Origin: Cyanoderma ruficeps
Lineage: Eukaryota > Chordata > Aves > Passeriformes > Timaliidae
Assembly: GCA_008694505.1 (NCBI GenBank)
Contig: VZDJ01000346.1
Location: 12,945,402 to 13,009,401 of the forward strand
Length of the DNA stretch: 64,000 nucleotides
Reading direction: 5' to 3'
Part shown: positions 50,801 through 63,000 of the stretch, one piece after another
Position numbering within the stretch: position 1 is the first letter of the stretch
How the letters are laid out: every line of letters starts with the position of its first letter
Notes under the pieces: model-generated
The model's input: the letters and a program-made list of their open reading frames with translations, nothing else
Database searches by the model: none
Told to the model about the DNA's origin: nothing
Made by a program: the position numbers and the translations under genes

Positions 50801-53800
50801 TCCCTTTTTATTGCCAAGGTGATGTTTTAAAAAACAGATCAAAAGCCTTCCAGAAGCACAAGTAATTGACCACTGTGTCTCTACTCTTTGCAAAATATCA
50901 ACTGACTTAAAGATACAATGCTCAAGTTAAAGCCCTCCTCATCCGGTTTAAGTTACTCAGGGAACCTGGGCTTTTGCTCTTCTCCTTTTCACTTGCAGCT
51001 TCCTCTGTACCTGTCAGAGAATCTGTGCTCTACACTTATCAATAAACATTGTCAGACCAAGAGATTCCTTGTTACTAATTCAAGTAATTTAAGGGAAAAA
51101 CTAATGGACAGTCATAGGCGAGATATTCCATCATTTAGTATCAACTCAATTCACTTGGTCAATCTTCAGAACCGTTTTTTGTTCTATGACCGATTATTTA
51201 AAGTACACTAAACCTGGTGTAGCTCATTTCCTAATTCCAGCATTCTCATGCATGTAACATCAGCCACAGATCTGAGTAATTGAATATTCCTAGGAATAGA
51301 AGCATGAATTTTCCAATTTCAACACTCAAGTATAGTTATCACCGTTTCCAGGATGGGAACATGGTGTTCACTGATTAAATACTGCATTTGTAACCGGGTT
51401 AAATGTTCTTTGACATACCCTTGTTCTAAATTATCCCTCCGACAAGAAACGAGGCAGTCTTGGAATGTGGGTTATGAAATGCTGTTAAATAAGTTACAGC
51501 AAAAAGACACCAGTCTTCTCATTGCTCTTAGTTTTGTGGGATAAAATGAAAAATGCCAATTTGTTTTAAGGATCAGCCAAAGCACTGTGCTATCTCCAAA
51601 TACAGGTTTTCCATTGGTTTTGGTTTGGGGATTTTTTTCAAACAACCAAACAGTGTGACTTTGTGTTAGAATACACAGTACACCATCAGCATTTTAAGAA
51701 GTGTTTCAACATAATAGGTAGATGCCCTAGCCAGTAGTTAAAAAGATTCATGAATTTCTTTGTGTGCCATAGGAATTGTTCAAGTTAGCACATTCTGTAA
51801 CTTAGTTTTTGTATTTTGTTCTGCTGCTCCTGAACAACAGGGACAACAGATCTATTATTTTCCAACTGCTTGCAGAGAATAAAGAAAAGTCATGCAAATA
51901 CCAGATACAATGTTCTTGGATAAATGTGCTGGTAAAACATGTCTTTCTAATGTTTTATCAAACTTTCCAAGAAAAAACAAAGTCCTATCAGTGCAAAATG
52001 ATGCAATCAGAAGGAAGTTCTTGACAGTGAAATGTATTTCCAGAACTACCTGTTAAGAGAATCCTCTCACAGAATTTACATACCAACTCATGTTTTTCAA
52101 GTGAAGCACATACACACACATACATCAGAGTCAGACACTGCTATTCCCACACTGTCAGACTGAAATGAAGGAATGAGTTGACAGAAGACCTGTAAAATAA
52201 TACAGCCAGACATCAGGAATATAACCTAAATCAAAACCTTTATGTTTTGTTTTTAAAATAACCAAAGTGACTGACTTTAGAATACACAGATATGTCTATA
52301 AAGTAGCAAAATGGATTAATTTATCTGCTAATTTTACACTAATGGATTAACTAGTCACTACTCCTTGCTTCCACAGGGGACTCCCAGAAATAAGTTCCTG
52401 GACATTTAGTGTCCTGGAAATCTAATCCTCACACACCAGACAAATAAAAAAAGAATAAAAACCCCCAAACTTCAGGAAAAGCATTATGTTTTAACAGCTA
52501 GCCATTGTTAACAGATAAAATATGTTTTGCAGCTAACACTTGCATTCTTCTCTGATCTGTTTGGCTTATTTAAGTTCTAGTCTTAATGATTCCAGTTGTC
52601 TAGGGTAATTTTCCTGGCTTCCTTTTTGATCACTATCAGCTCCAACACTGACTAAAAAAGCACCTGCACCTATTGAATACTCACGACCAAGTAAGGGCAA
52701 TACAATCTGCTTCACCTGTCTTACCTAAAACTCCTAATAGTCCTAAAGCCCTCAAAGATTAATCTGTTCAGACTGGGACACCCTATCCCAAGGCTCATTT
52801 ATGGTGACTTAATAAATTCACTGGGAAAAAGTAGGAAACACGTGTTGAGTACAAGATTACTTTGCCTTGTACTTACTATTTGTTAAAATACATTTTCAGT
52901 TGAATAGTGGTTGTCAAAAGATACTTTATTTTTTTCAATATACCTTCATTTTTATGAACTTAAGTGGCCAAGAAAGGGCAGGAAAAACACAAATTGTGCC
53001 TTGCAACCACTTAACTACAGACCTGGCTGATGCACTGTTTAAAGCACAGGAAAAGTCCAACAACACAGGATCACAGAATCACTGGGAGGTAAAAGGACCT
53101 TCTGAAGGCACCCAGCCCAATTCCCCACTCAAGCCAGCCTAGATGGAACAGGCTGTCCAGGACCATATCCAGCTGAGTTTTGACTGCATCCATGGATGGA
53201 GATTCCACAGCTTCTCCAGGCAATGTGTGCCAGTGTCTGTCCACAGCCAAAAAAAAAAGGATTTTCTTGTGTCTAGATGGAATTTCATGTTTTTCAATTT
53301 GTGCTCATTGCCTATTGCCCAATAAATGTAGCTGCTCTGTGTGGTGTAAGCCTCTGAGATTTTCCCATTAATCTAAACAGAAAAAAATTTAATTCCCAAA
53401 CTCCAAGTGATGACCCTTCTTGAAAAATAATCTACAGCAGTTCAATGACACTGAAATCCAAAATATTACTATTTTAGCCAGATTTAGTAATAATGGCCAG
53501 ATGTTTTCTTAGCAGTGAAAAAAGGCAAACACTTTTTGCATAGTCCTCTGCTACCTGAAATGTTTATTATTGTACCAAGATGTGAATGACAGACAGCCAA
53601 TCCTTACAAGATTTGGGAGCTGACCCTAATTGGGGCTCCCCTAGGGCTCCTTTTGGGCAATGGTGTTTACACCTCTATTCTGCAGGATGCTGAAGGTGCT
53701 AAAAGGTTTAAAGGCACAGTCTTCATGTTTTTTCCTTAAGCCTTAATAATTTCATGTGAAACTTCAGCAATTCTGTGGGCTCTAAGAAACAGCTCTGACA

Positions 53801-56800
53801 GCAAACATTCAGTAAACTGTCCCAAGTGTGCCTGTAACACCAAAAGCAAGAAGACCAGAACTTTACAGAAATGCTGAATGAACCCAGCTGATCAGATGCC
53901 CTTCTCAAATTCTGATGCTCACAGAGATTTAAATACATGTCTGTGTTAGTTTAAACATGCAAGACTTCTGAAAGTTATTGACAGAACTCTGTCTTTGGAA
54001 GAGGCAGATTTTGAATCTTTTCACTAAGTGTTCTAATGGAAGTCAAAAAAGATGAGAAAGACTTCTCAAAGGAAGCAAACAATTCCCACGACTCTCAACA
54101 GGATGTGGACATGAACTACAGGAATTCAGGAGGGATCTTTCTAGGAGGACTACACAAGAACATGAGCATGTAGAAGTGCTTATGGTCCTGTTTATTCAAT
54201 TATAAAAACTGTAGGATTCAGCACAGCATCTTGATACAAAACCAAGACTAATGTTAATTAAGTCTCTTTGTGCCTTTTTGTGAGGGAATCTTCTGCAACA
54301 CATTTTGTATTGCTTTTAGTATTATATAAATCAATCACATTTAAAAGAAGGACTGACTTCTACAATCCAGCAATTAAAAGGCTTATAGCTATCTTTGAGA
54401 GTGGATGCTCTATTATCTTCCTTAATGTTCTTGTTCTCTCCATCCCTCCTTGGGAAAGCAGGCACAGCTTTTAAGCCAAATTCACTTCTACACTGCTGTG
54501 ATTCGGATTTAATGCACAATAAAAACCATTTTCATCTCTCTCAAATGAATATTTTCTCCATGATTATAAATATTTTATAGTTTAGCAAAAGCATTCCAGG
54601 ATTATGTATGGTTCTCTATGCCAACTACATAAAATATGAATGATAGCCAAATCTATTTTGTTAATACTTCAAGAGGTGAGGATGGCTTAGACTCACATGG
54701 GCCTTAGGCTGTTTGAGAGAAAAAAGGCTATGTGTATATTGTATTTTGAAGTGCAGAAAAGAAAGATGAAGTGATGTTACTAGAGAAGCAGAAATGTATC
54801 AGAGCTTGGGAACAGCCCAAAAACATCCCAGGGTTCATTCTCAGTGTTATCCGTTTCTGACATTTCCTGAATTGTCTAAATATTTGTGTGTTTCTTCTGA
54901 GATTCAGCATGTTCCCAGAAAACAACACTGGAAATAGACAGATTTCAGCAAAATGACAGGCATTTTGAAGGTGCACAGTGACTGATGTATTTGTGTAAAA
55001 AATGTAGTATGCGATGTGGTAAACGATTGTGGTAGGCTGGATTTTTGTCTCTCATATATACGACTCCTGCTATGTGGTCATTGTCACAAGCCATTTCAGA
55101 TTCATATGAAGTAGATATAATCTCTATAAATCAAGAAGGGCTTTTGGTAAAGAGAAAATTACACACAGTATCTTTTATATATGACAAGGACATGTTGCTG
55201 CTATTTTCCTACATATCCCATTTCCCTTCTGCTGATCCCTTGTTGCTCTCTGTGTGGTTCGCCACACTGTGATGCCTCCTCTTTGCACAATGGCTACATC
55301 TTCTCGACTGAGTCACCAGAAATTCATGTACAAGTAGGTCATGGGGAAGAGACTGGGTCCACCTGAAGTCATGGAATGACATAGCAATGGAAGAAAATCA
55401 CATTAACCCCTGTGGCCAGCACTGAGGAATATGAACCCCAGCTGTCCTCTGATGTCCATGTCTGACATGTCCTTCACTTGTGTCAGTTCTCATACTGACG
55501 TGATTTTGAATGGCTTTTCACTAAAAAAGCGTGAGATATTTGGCAGGAGGAACTTAGAAGCATTCTGTAAAACAGACCTGGTTGCTGACTATTGCAAAAG
55601 GCTAATAACTTCATATTATAAGGCAGTTTAAGTAACTTCATATTATAAGGCAGTTTAAGTATAAAACTGAAAAGAGTTAATTAATTTATTGAAAAAGGTG
55701 CATAACTCTTCTCCGTGAGTTTAGGATTCTTCATTAGAAAAAAACGTTTGCATTCATTATTCACATTTTGCTAAGCGACATTCATACTCACGAACAAAAT
55801 GGTTGTGGTAGCCCCAGCTGCGGATTTGACTGTCATATACCACATTCACTGTAAACCTTGTAAAAAATACTGCCTATCACTCATTATGCACAGCAATGGG
55901 AGACTGAGAACACTCAAGTAACATGGTCCTATGAAATGAGCCAAAGAACTTGCAGGGATTGTGATAACTCAGATTTAATCAACCCTTCCGATGACCAAGC
56001 CAGTGAAGAGTTTTTGCAACAGATTTTCCACTGTTTCTGGATTAAACATGGTGCTGGCAAATCTGAGCTGGCTTTTCATGGAAGCATCTAAATTGCTTCC
56101 AGAGGTACAATGACTCTGGAAACAATATAGCCAGGAGGTACCTGAGCTCATAAACCATGTCAGTTCTGCAGCTGGTTATGTACAGGGCCAATTCTGGCTC
56201 CATTATTAATTAATAGCAGCATAAATATCCTGACCATTTGTAATCAAGAGCTTCCTGCAAATGAATCAAATGATATAAAGTATTTTATATCTACTCACTA
56301 AAATTACAGGAACCAACATCACATCTGGGTATTCAGTCTTGGATGTATGACAAGCAGGTGCTGATTTAGCTGATGGTTTGAGATGGCCCATTAGCCCAAG
56401 ATATATTCTTGATTCAGCCACTGCAGTACAGGTCCAAATCTGCTCAACTCCCACACACAGGCTGCCTATCCTCTTGCCTTGGTCTGACATCTTGTCTAGT
56501 CTGATAACCAGAGTTATCAGAGCCTGGCAGCACAAAATTTAGGCAGGATCCAACAATAAATTGAAGGACATCACAAGATCTTTTTTTCTTATGTTAAGAG
56601 TCATTTATCTTTGGGCACTGAAATATGTGTGCAATAACTATGAAACATAATAAAATCCATTTCGGCTATTTGACATCACCACTGAGCCTCATAAAGGAAA
56701 GCGAAGATGTCAGTTGATTATATTTCCATGAAAAACACAATAACGATAGTCTTTTTATATCTTTCAGGTGGTTCCACACAAAGAAGCCAACGGTTTTATT

Positions 56801-58148
56801 TACCATCAGCATTAGTGGCATCACAAGTGGCACAACATAGCCTGCATGTAGACACCTGTTAGTATACCAGTCAATTAGAAATTGTAATTAAGGAAATGAA
56901 AGGAATTATACTCACCGGGCTTTACAAGGCTTGTCTTTGTCTCCTTCTTATATCGAGCCAGCTGTGTATTCCCTTCACTCACTGAGCCTGGACTGAATTT
57001 CTTCCTGGAGAAGTCTCCATCACTACCAGTGCAAAAACTGATTGGACTGTTTCCAGCATCAGAAGGAGTCTTAACTGGAGATACTGACTGGCTACTAGGA
57101 CAGCCAGTGTCATCTGAAGAGAAAAGGGAAAACATCAAAATTTCTAACTAATAAGTATATGGAAGTTAGCAGAATAAAAGAGTATTTGAACTACAGCTCT
57201 TTACAGTAAGTGATATGTACAACCTTGGCTCTGAAACCTGGTGAGAAGCCATTTGCTTCACTCATTTTGTGAAGAAATCTTGAATACCTTATGGCAAGCT
57301 AAAGGGCAAGTACTTGTTTTACTCAGTTTGACAAAAATACAAAATCAGAGGCTACATAATGAAAACTCCTATCTAAGATGAATTCCTTTAACAAGGTTAG
57401 GGAATATTGCAGCACACGAGACACAAATGCACGCTGGCTGCAGGGCAAGCATGGGCCACATGCTCTCCTTCAAGAAAGGTTCCCATATCTAAACAAGACA
57501 ACAACCTACAGCCCATATGCACCAAGTCAGGAATTTCTTGTAACTGGAATTAACACAGGTTCCTCAAAACTGTCTTTCATTTAAAAGCGAACATGATCAT
57601 AGAACTCTTTCATTCTTGACATGTGGCTGTGAGGCACCTGGTTTTGAAGAAAGAAGGTTATACACAGATTGCTGTTGTTCAAAGCTGAATTCCTCTGAGG
57701 GCACACCAGCGCTCCAGAGCATCAATAGCCCTCCTGGGAACAGACCCAGGTTCCTGGCCTCCAGGGATACAAACACTCCAGCTCTTAACAACTGAATGCA
57801 AAGTAAATAGTCTGATTTTAAATGAAATCCACATATCAAACCCCAACTTCATCTAATCACGTTCCATGTAATCTGGAGTAATTGCAGTGCCCCTAAAAGT
57901 CATGGTGATGTAATTGATACACAACAAAACCAAACATGCTACCCTGACTCTTCTGGAGAAATCCAATTGTTCTTTCCCAGGACAAAATGAAAGCTGCCAT
58001 CTAAATTATGCAATCACACTCTTCTCCTGAAGCATTATCTTTAGCTAACATGAAACTCAAAGAAGTACCTGCAACTGAGCCAAATAATTTGCATGAATGT
58101 TTAGCACTTACCTCTTCCACCCTGTTCATAATGTAGGCCAAGGCTCAT
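31796..58148 (-). CDS. SYBU: SYBU (syntabulin), spliced, six coding exons seen
   Basis: Syntabulin links kinesin-1 (KIF5B) to syntaxin-1-bearing vesicles and mitochondria for axonal transport. Exons on the minus strand are 58148-58112, 57113-56916, 37844-37742, 35369-35166, 34213-34064 and 32894-31796. They total 1,791 nt, 596 residues plus stop, in one frame. The N-terminal half is Ser-rich and disordered (CPSSQSVSPVKTPSDAGNSP; SASSSNSGSYKGSDSSP). A long coiled coil runs from about residue 203 to 313 (QQKEVAVRHLKTKLKE to NIQNKKLESLLQSMEM). A C-terminal tail anchor (about 540-559, LLGDLLAVAAPVVPTIVWAL) precedes RGGTDPIYNIGALLRGCC. Human syntabulin is 663 residues with a longer N-terminus that was not found here, so the 58 kb exon is probably an alternative first exon. 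One intron is GC-AG. The exons from 57,113 onward are near certain, the 58 kb start less so. Confidence 0.93.
32895..34063 (-). other. SYBU: SYBU last intron
   Basis: A GTAAAC to CTACAG intron. A moderately GC-rich stretch (about 33,080-33,560) carries open frames on both strands of up to 158 codons without recognisable homology or splice framing. They are probably composition-driven. Confidence 0.55.
34064..34213 (-). CDS. SYBU: SYBU coding exon (start of coiled coil)
   Basis: The acceptor TTTTTTCAG and donor GTAAAC bound 150 nt encoding RSGRYNSCGDNHSIKPQNPE, then QYLTPLQQKEVAVRHLKTKL. It takes 1 nt and leaves 2 nt of split codons, matching its neighbours. Confidence 0.96.
35160..35165 (-). 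other. SYBU: Non-canonical GC donor splice site
   Basis: The minus strand reads ATGAG then GCAAGT, a strong match to the GC-AG donor consensus. Joining here gives Met-Arg-Arg-Ser-Gly across the junction, as in mammals. The nearest GT, 4 nt downstream, would shift the frame and hit a stop codon soon after the junction. Confidence 0.85.
35166..35369 (-). CDS. SYBU: SYBU coding exon with GC donor
   Basis: The acceptor TTCTTCTTCAG is followed by 204 nt encoding RGPYGRNNGSLSYKSG and on to SSASSSNSGSYKGSDSSPVM, a Ser-rich disordered stretch. The frame requires the exon to end ATGAG at 35,166, directly before GCAAGT. Confidence 0.94.
35370..37741 (-). other. SYBU: SYBU intron
   Basis: A GTAAGC to TTCAG intron of about 2.4 kb. 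Nothing beyond A-rich low-complexity sequence near 36,230-36,260 and a short GC-richer patch near 36,900-37,100 is seen. Confidence 0.55.
37742..37844 (-). CDS. SYBU: SYBU coding exon
   Basis: The acceptor TTTCCTTTCCAG and donor GTAAGC bound 103 nt encoding SEADFSSSSSTGSISAPEVH and MSAAGSKRSSFSRN. Split codons on both sides match the neighbouring exons. An in-frame ATG here (MSAAG) could start a shorter isoform. Confidence 0.95.
40690..41480 (-). promoter_or_regulatory. SYBU: Intronic CpG island, possible internal SYBU promoter
   Basis: A GC- and CpG-rich block about 800 bp long inside the 19-kb intron, 3 kb upstream of the exon at 37,844 in gene order. At its upstream edge a good minus-strand donor (TTAAAG then GTGAGG, cut after 41,459) could end a non-coding first exon. 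A TATA-like stretch lies near 41,580. Such a transcript could be translated from the in-frame ATG in the 37,844 exon. Open frames of 115-192 codons on both strands are best explained by composition. Promoter function is inference. Confidence 0.55.
42205..42248. repeat. A-rich low-complexity tract
   Basis: Consecutive runs of A separated by CC or CCC. A low-complexity tract, possibly a degraded poly-A tail. Confidence 0.75.
47415..47437. repeat. Poly-A tract with an ambiguous base
   Basis: An N at 47,415 lies beside a run of 21 A, marking an unresolved homopolymer in the assembly. Confidence 0.9.
47874..47919. repeat. 23-bp tandem duplication
   Basis: Two adjacent 23-bp units sharing the first 19 bases (TCTAAAAGATGTATTGTGT). 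Confidence 0.9.
53067..53340 (-). mobile_element. CR1 LINE 3' fragment, minus orientation
   Basis: The left edge 'ggatcacagaatcactggg' is the reverse-complement CR1 terminus. It is followed by 'aggcacccagcccaattccc' and 'ggagattccacagcttctcc', typical CR1 tail sequence. An A run near 53,251 interrupts it. The right boundary is approximate. Confidence 0.9.
55606..55659. repeat. Perfect 27-bp tandem duplication
   Basis: Two identical adjacent 27-bp units, each starting TAACTTCATATTATAAGGCA. Perfect identity suggests a recent slippage or duplication event, or an assembly artefact. Confidence 0.95.
56916..57113 (-). CDS. SYBU: SYBU coding exon
   Basis: The acceptor TTCTCTTCAG and donor GTGAGT bound 198 nt encoding DDTGCPSSQSVSPVKTPSDA, then SPISFCTGSDGDFSRKKF and KKETKTSLVKPG, closely matching mammalian syntabulin. 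It accepts 2 nt of a split Asp codon from an upstream exon. Confidence 0.95.
57114..58111 (-). other. SYBU: SYBU intron below the alternative first exon
   Basis: A 1-kb GTAAGT to TTCAG interval between the 58 kb exon and the 57,113 exon. No repeat or further exon is recognised. Confidence 0.5.
58112..58148 (-). CDS. SYBU: Probable alternative SYBU first coding exon
   Basis: The ATG at 58,148 opens MSLGLHYEQGGR and ends 1 nt into a codon at a strong donor (AGAG then GTAAGT). That nt plus AT of the next exon gives the Asp expected at the junction, so the phase is exact. Upstream on the minus strand lie TATA-like CATAAATG and TTTTAAAT, and a short upstream ATG frame that overlaps this start. 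The canonical mammalian N-terminus differs, so this would be an isoform-specific start. The leader's left edge is unknown. Confidence 0.6.
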
Positions 58149-59177
58149 TTTGCACTGAGCTTTGCATGGGCGTATGATTTAAAAGCCAGTGCATAACTGC
58201 GCATTTATGAGGCAGAAGGGACACCCCATGTCTATCTAACACCCTTCTGCCCACCTTCCCTCTGCAGGAAAAACAGCTTTTGCTTTTGTTAGCTATGGCT
58301 CTCTCAATACAGTAGAAAAACTTCATCCTTTCATGTGATCCAGTTTTTCTTCATGCCTGGGCAGTCATTTTATCCTCACTCATCTGTTCCAATGTTCTGC
58401 TTCTTGTTTCTCCATGTCCTGCCTTCAGTCCTAAGCAAGGTACCCAGAGGTGCTGACTGTTCAGAGCAAGCTGCAGCATTAGGCAGGAGCAGCCAGCAGC
58501 CTGAGGTGCTGCATCCCAGCCTCCGCCAAGTTCCAGGCATGATGCCAGGCCAAGGGGCAACCCAGCCTACTGCCAGAAACACCTCCCAGGGCACCAAGGG
58601 CAGCAACAGTGCAAACCACCTAATCCATCTTAATCATATTTAATTCTTTCAAATCATCCCAATTAAGCCAAAAAACATCTCTTTTTGCCATCTTGCTGCT
58701 GCCTTCTGCAACTCAAAATTAGTTCCTAGCAAAATACCAGAAAAGAGAAAACTGCTAATAAACTTTTCAGTCTATCACTACATTCATCCTGACTAATGCA
58801 GGATTGCTGCCCAAATGACTTTAGTTTACTTTTTATCCTTTCCATTCCCGTCAACATCACAACATAACACAAAGAAGAGAGAAGGAGGCAATTTCCTCCC
58901 AGATCAGCATCTGTTTCCCTTTCTCCAACATTTGGAGTCTCTTCTCCAGAGTGAGTGAATATTACCTGCAGGATAGTGGGTTAGCACCACTGAGTGAGCC
59001 CCTGAATTGCATTTAAGCAACTGCTTTAGCTATGTCCAAAGCATCCTCTCTTTAGAAGCACACAAACATTTATAATCAAACATATTCAGAAATAACTGAC
59101 AGCTTGTGCAGTTTGTTTTTAGTTATGACTTTTCTACTTAGATGTTTCTGTATGTGGCATTAGTTTCCATACTTTAT

Positions 59178-59275
59178 GTTAGAACAAAAACAACAAAAAA
59201 TCCCCACACAAACAAAACCCTCTCAAAACAAAACCCTCTCAAAACAAAACAAAACAAAACAAACCAAAACAAAAC
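59178..59275. repeat. (AAAAC)n simple repeat
   Basis: A run of AAAAC units with a twice-repeated CCCTCTCAAAACAAAA preface. Open frames through it (rich in Lys, Asn, Thr and Gln) are artefacts of the repeat. Confidence 0.9.
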
Positions 59276-62200
59276 AATCAGAACCCAACCTAACTCCTCT
59301 CCCAAAACCTCTCACCCAAACCCACAAGAAACTATTTACTTCATCTCTCCACCAATGCAGTTACTGCAATACCTGCACAAGTTCTGCAGACCTCACCGAT
59401 CTGTTTTCTGTGGGAGGATTTACGTAGAAGTAACTCCAAAGCTATAGAGATGCAGCCTGGAAGAACCACAGGAGCTGATAAAACTTTACACAAGGAAAGA
59501 ACTAAACTACAGTGTTAAAAATGAGGGAATTAAAAACCCCAAATGTGCAAAAGTAACTACAATTAGGAAAAAGGTAGATAAAGAATACATACTAAAATAG
59601 CATAAAAAATGTTTTATTTACCACCCCCCAACACTGCTTGTGATATCACACTGGTGACACTGTACCATCAGATTATGTCATATCTGCATATCCTTGTTTT
59701 ACTGTTAAGAACTTCAGCTTTCAGTGGAACAGGGCATTTTTAAAAAGAACAAATGAGCTTGGCACAAAGAAGAATAGCTCTTCTCTACTCATACCCCTTG
59801 TAACCTTTAGATACACCAGTAACCAGGTGAGCACTCCCACTCCAGCTGCAGTAAATGAATGATTTTATTGTAGTCCCTCTTCTCTGATGGTTTATTTTTT
59901 ATGTAATGTACAACTTCTAATCCTTCTACTACTATTATCCAGAAACATGAAAAAATTATGAATTTTCCAGAACTAGGGCAAGCTGCAGAGAAAGATTTTT
60001 CTGCGTCTGAATAATCAAAATGTTTGCTACCACAGAATGGAAGAGCTGCCTATGAAACCCTGGTGAAGCCCTGCTGTACATTTGGGGGGGATCCACTTGA
60101 CACACAACTCACCTTTTTGGCACAAAGAAAAGTCCTGGTGAAGAGTGAGATGCTCTCTAGCTGCTTACTGCCAGCCAAATTGCCTGCACCTACCTTCATC
60201 TTTCCTGCTACTGAAACCTTAACAGGCCATTTGTATTTAATACTGTAGGTGAATTCCCCACAGGAGAGTGGCAGACTTCCCCCTGGAACCTGACATGCAG
60301 CTGATTCCCCCTCCATCTCCAGACAGCCCGACCACCCTCCCCGCTCACTGCTGCAGCAACCCTCTTCTCCTCACCTGCAAGCAGAATGTGACTGCAGCAC
60401 AGTGTATTTGGACCCCATGTTTCCCCACACCTGCAGGATCCTCCGAAACCCTCCTGGAAACTCTGATGGAAGGAAAGGAAGACCTCCACCAGCCCAGAAA
60501 TGGGCCAAGATACAGATTCTCTCTCAAAAAAGCAGGTAACAGGAGCAGATGAGCCCATGACGGGGTTCACTTTCTGATATGATGTGCATACAGTTTCCAG
60601 CAAGGTCAGTTAAGGATTCAATCCTGTAACTCAACAGCAGCTTTGCCCCAGTAAGGACTTCAGACCCAGACCTCTCAGGAACAGAGGCAGATCTGATTTA
60701 CCTTCTCAGGCACATCAGCATCAGGAAGACAAAAAAGAGACAGCTGGTAAATAGTGCTGTGAAAGCCTGTACTTCTGATCTTGCCTGAATTCATTTGCAC
60801 AAGAGGTAAAATCACATGAAGTTATAACACACGACTTGCACTGCTTTCTTTCATAGTGTCTTTTTTTTTTTCACAAGGGCCTGCTAGGAGCATTCTGGGA
60901 GTAGACTTTTCCTTTGAACATCAGCTGGATTTCATCACTTGAAATTCTATGTCCAAGCCCTCTCCCAGATCAGACATGCATGCCAAGTTTCAAAGCCAAG
61001 CACAGGATAGTTGTCTCCTCAAACAAACCATCAGGAAAGTTGCTCAGAACACTCTGACATTTGCATGCCCTGACTAACTTTTGAACAGTAAAATCAAAAT
61101 ATAAACAACAGTATTAATGATAATACTCTGAACAATTGACAAAAATACTGTTTTAGGTGATATGTTGAGATGTATTGATTTTCTCAGCACAGATGTCATA
61201 GAAGGGTCACTAGACTATGCCTTAGAACCTTCTTTTAAAAAATACTGCCTTTTCCTAAAGGCTTCAAGAAACGTTGAATATTCAACCTCCTTATATAACA
61301 CATCTAAATAATTAATGATGCTCTCACTGAGGAAGCACTGACTGCTTTTTACTTTCACTCCTAGCTGCCAGATCGAGTTAGGCACTCCTGTGACACTGAA
61401 TGGTGAAGTTCCTGCCTCATCCTCCAGTTTCACTGTCCAACATTTGTCTCCTCCTAAGGGTCCCTTGACTAGTGCTCAGGCTGTACATAGTCTGAATTTC
61501 CACCAAGAAATGTGGATTACGGAATTAAACATATGGCTTTAATGAAATTTTAGATGTTTAGTGTACCAAGACAAAAACAATTTCCTGGCTTTTACCCGAT
61601 AGTTACATTGCCATTCATCCCAGGATCTGTTAGTCTGGGCAGCCACAGCTCTGCCAGGAAGGTGCACTGCAAGCTGGCTACTGGCAGTAAGGGTGCCACA
61701 AAGGGTAATTCTGCATGGTAATCTCCCAGTCTGCCTCACCTTTTTTGACCCTCAGTTTTTGAAGTGCTTTGGTCTTCTCTTCATGGCTAGCCTTGTAGCA
61801 CAGGGGTGTTTATGCAATTATGAAAGTTGCTGACAGACACCAAAGGGAATACAGCACCTACCTTCCACCTGTAAGTCTCTTTCTGTATTAAAAGGAGAGA
61901 AAGAGGCTCTCTGGAGGAGCCAGAATGACAGCCCCATTCAGGCTAAGTCACCCCAGGACTCTGTGTTACTGCCTGAAGGGTCTCAGCTCTCTCCAAGGAC
62001 TAACACAACCACTGCTCTGACCTGGGCAGCTGAACAAGTGAGTGCAAGGGCTCAGTGCCCAGGCAGAGAAAATTGCTAATGGGAGATTCACACTGTCATT
62101 CTGAAACAACTGGGAAACACAGTAAAAGCAGCAGACGAAACACAATAGTATAAACTTAGTGGTACCCATAGAAAGTCAGAGGTAGGAGCATATTCACATT

Positions 62201-62666
62201 CACACCATGAGGGTCTCAACAGGCATAAGTCATACCTCATACCTCTGGAAGCACCCTCACCTTTCCAGCAACCACTGGGGGAGCACAGCCTAAGGTAAGA
62301 AGTGGGAATATTCTCATCAGCTCCTGATTGTACTGAAACTTTTCATTTCTACTGAGGCCATTCCAGTATGTGATTGTATGTACTCTGTAAGCTTAGTAAT
62401 TTGCTAGTGACAATATGTTGCTCATAAAATCACATGGACTGTAGAAAACAATATTTATTAACTTCACTAAAGGCAGAATCCTGAAAATGCTACTAGTTTT
62501 GGTCGTTCTGATCAATTTAAAAGTAATATCTTAACTATTTTGAAGACCTGTTTGGCTTGGTATTTGATTTCCCAGAACATGACATACTTGTCAGCCAAGT
62601 CTCTTACCAAAAGTGAAACATAGTAAAGCAGAGCTGAAGCACAAGGACAACTACAGCAGTGTCAGG

Positions 62667-62708
62667 AAAAAAAAAAAAAAAAAAAANAAAAAAAAAAAAA
62701 AAAAAAAA
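62667..62708. repeat. Poly-A tract with an ambiguous base
   Basis: About 42 bases of A with an N at 62,687, an unresolved homopolymer. Confidence 0.95.
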
Positions 62709-62854
62709 GGAGGCCTACTTATGCAAAATCCTGCCATGCAAATAATTTCAACATTTAATCTCTGTGTCTCTGCAGGCAAAACTTGAATTAACTATGCTCC
62801 ATTTTGCTTGTGAACAAAGGCTGGCTAGCAGCTCCACCACTCCCTGAGGTCACC

Positions 62855-63000
62855 TACAGAGGCTGTGCAAACTCTTGTCCTTGAAGGGTTTCTAGACTCC
62901 AACAGACAAATACATGGCTGCTGGGATGTGCTGGGAACAGTCCAGCTTCAAAAAAGAGGCTGGATGAATGACCTCCACAGGTCCCTACAACCTACATGCT
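62855..63000 (+). mobile_element. Diverged CR1-like LINE fragment, plus orientation
   Basis: It reads like the CR1 3' region: 'acagaggctgtgcaaactc' and 'ttgaagggtttctagactcc', then 'gaatgacctccacaggtccc' and 'tacaacct'. More diverged than the other copies. Boundaries are approximate. Confidence 0.65.

Larger units (their letters stand above)
37845..56915 (-). other. SYBU: Large SYBU intron (19 kb)
   Basis: A GTGAGT to CCAG intron. It contains a CpG island (40,690-41,480), A-rich tracts, a short tandem duplication at 47,874-47,919, a CR1 fragment at 53,067-53,340 and a 27-bp tandem duplication at 55,606-55,659. No further syntabulin exon was recognised. Reading frame is conserved by joining 56,916 directly to 37,844. 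Confidence 0.65.

Noticed and set aside
59142..59447. 101- and 83-codon frames rich in Lys, Asn, Thr and Gln
   Set aside because: Translation of an (AAAAC)n simple repeat.
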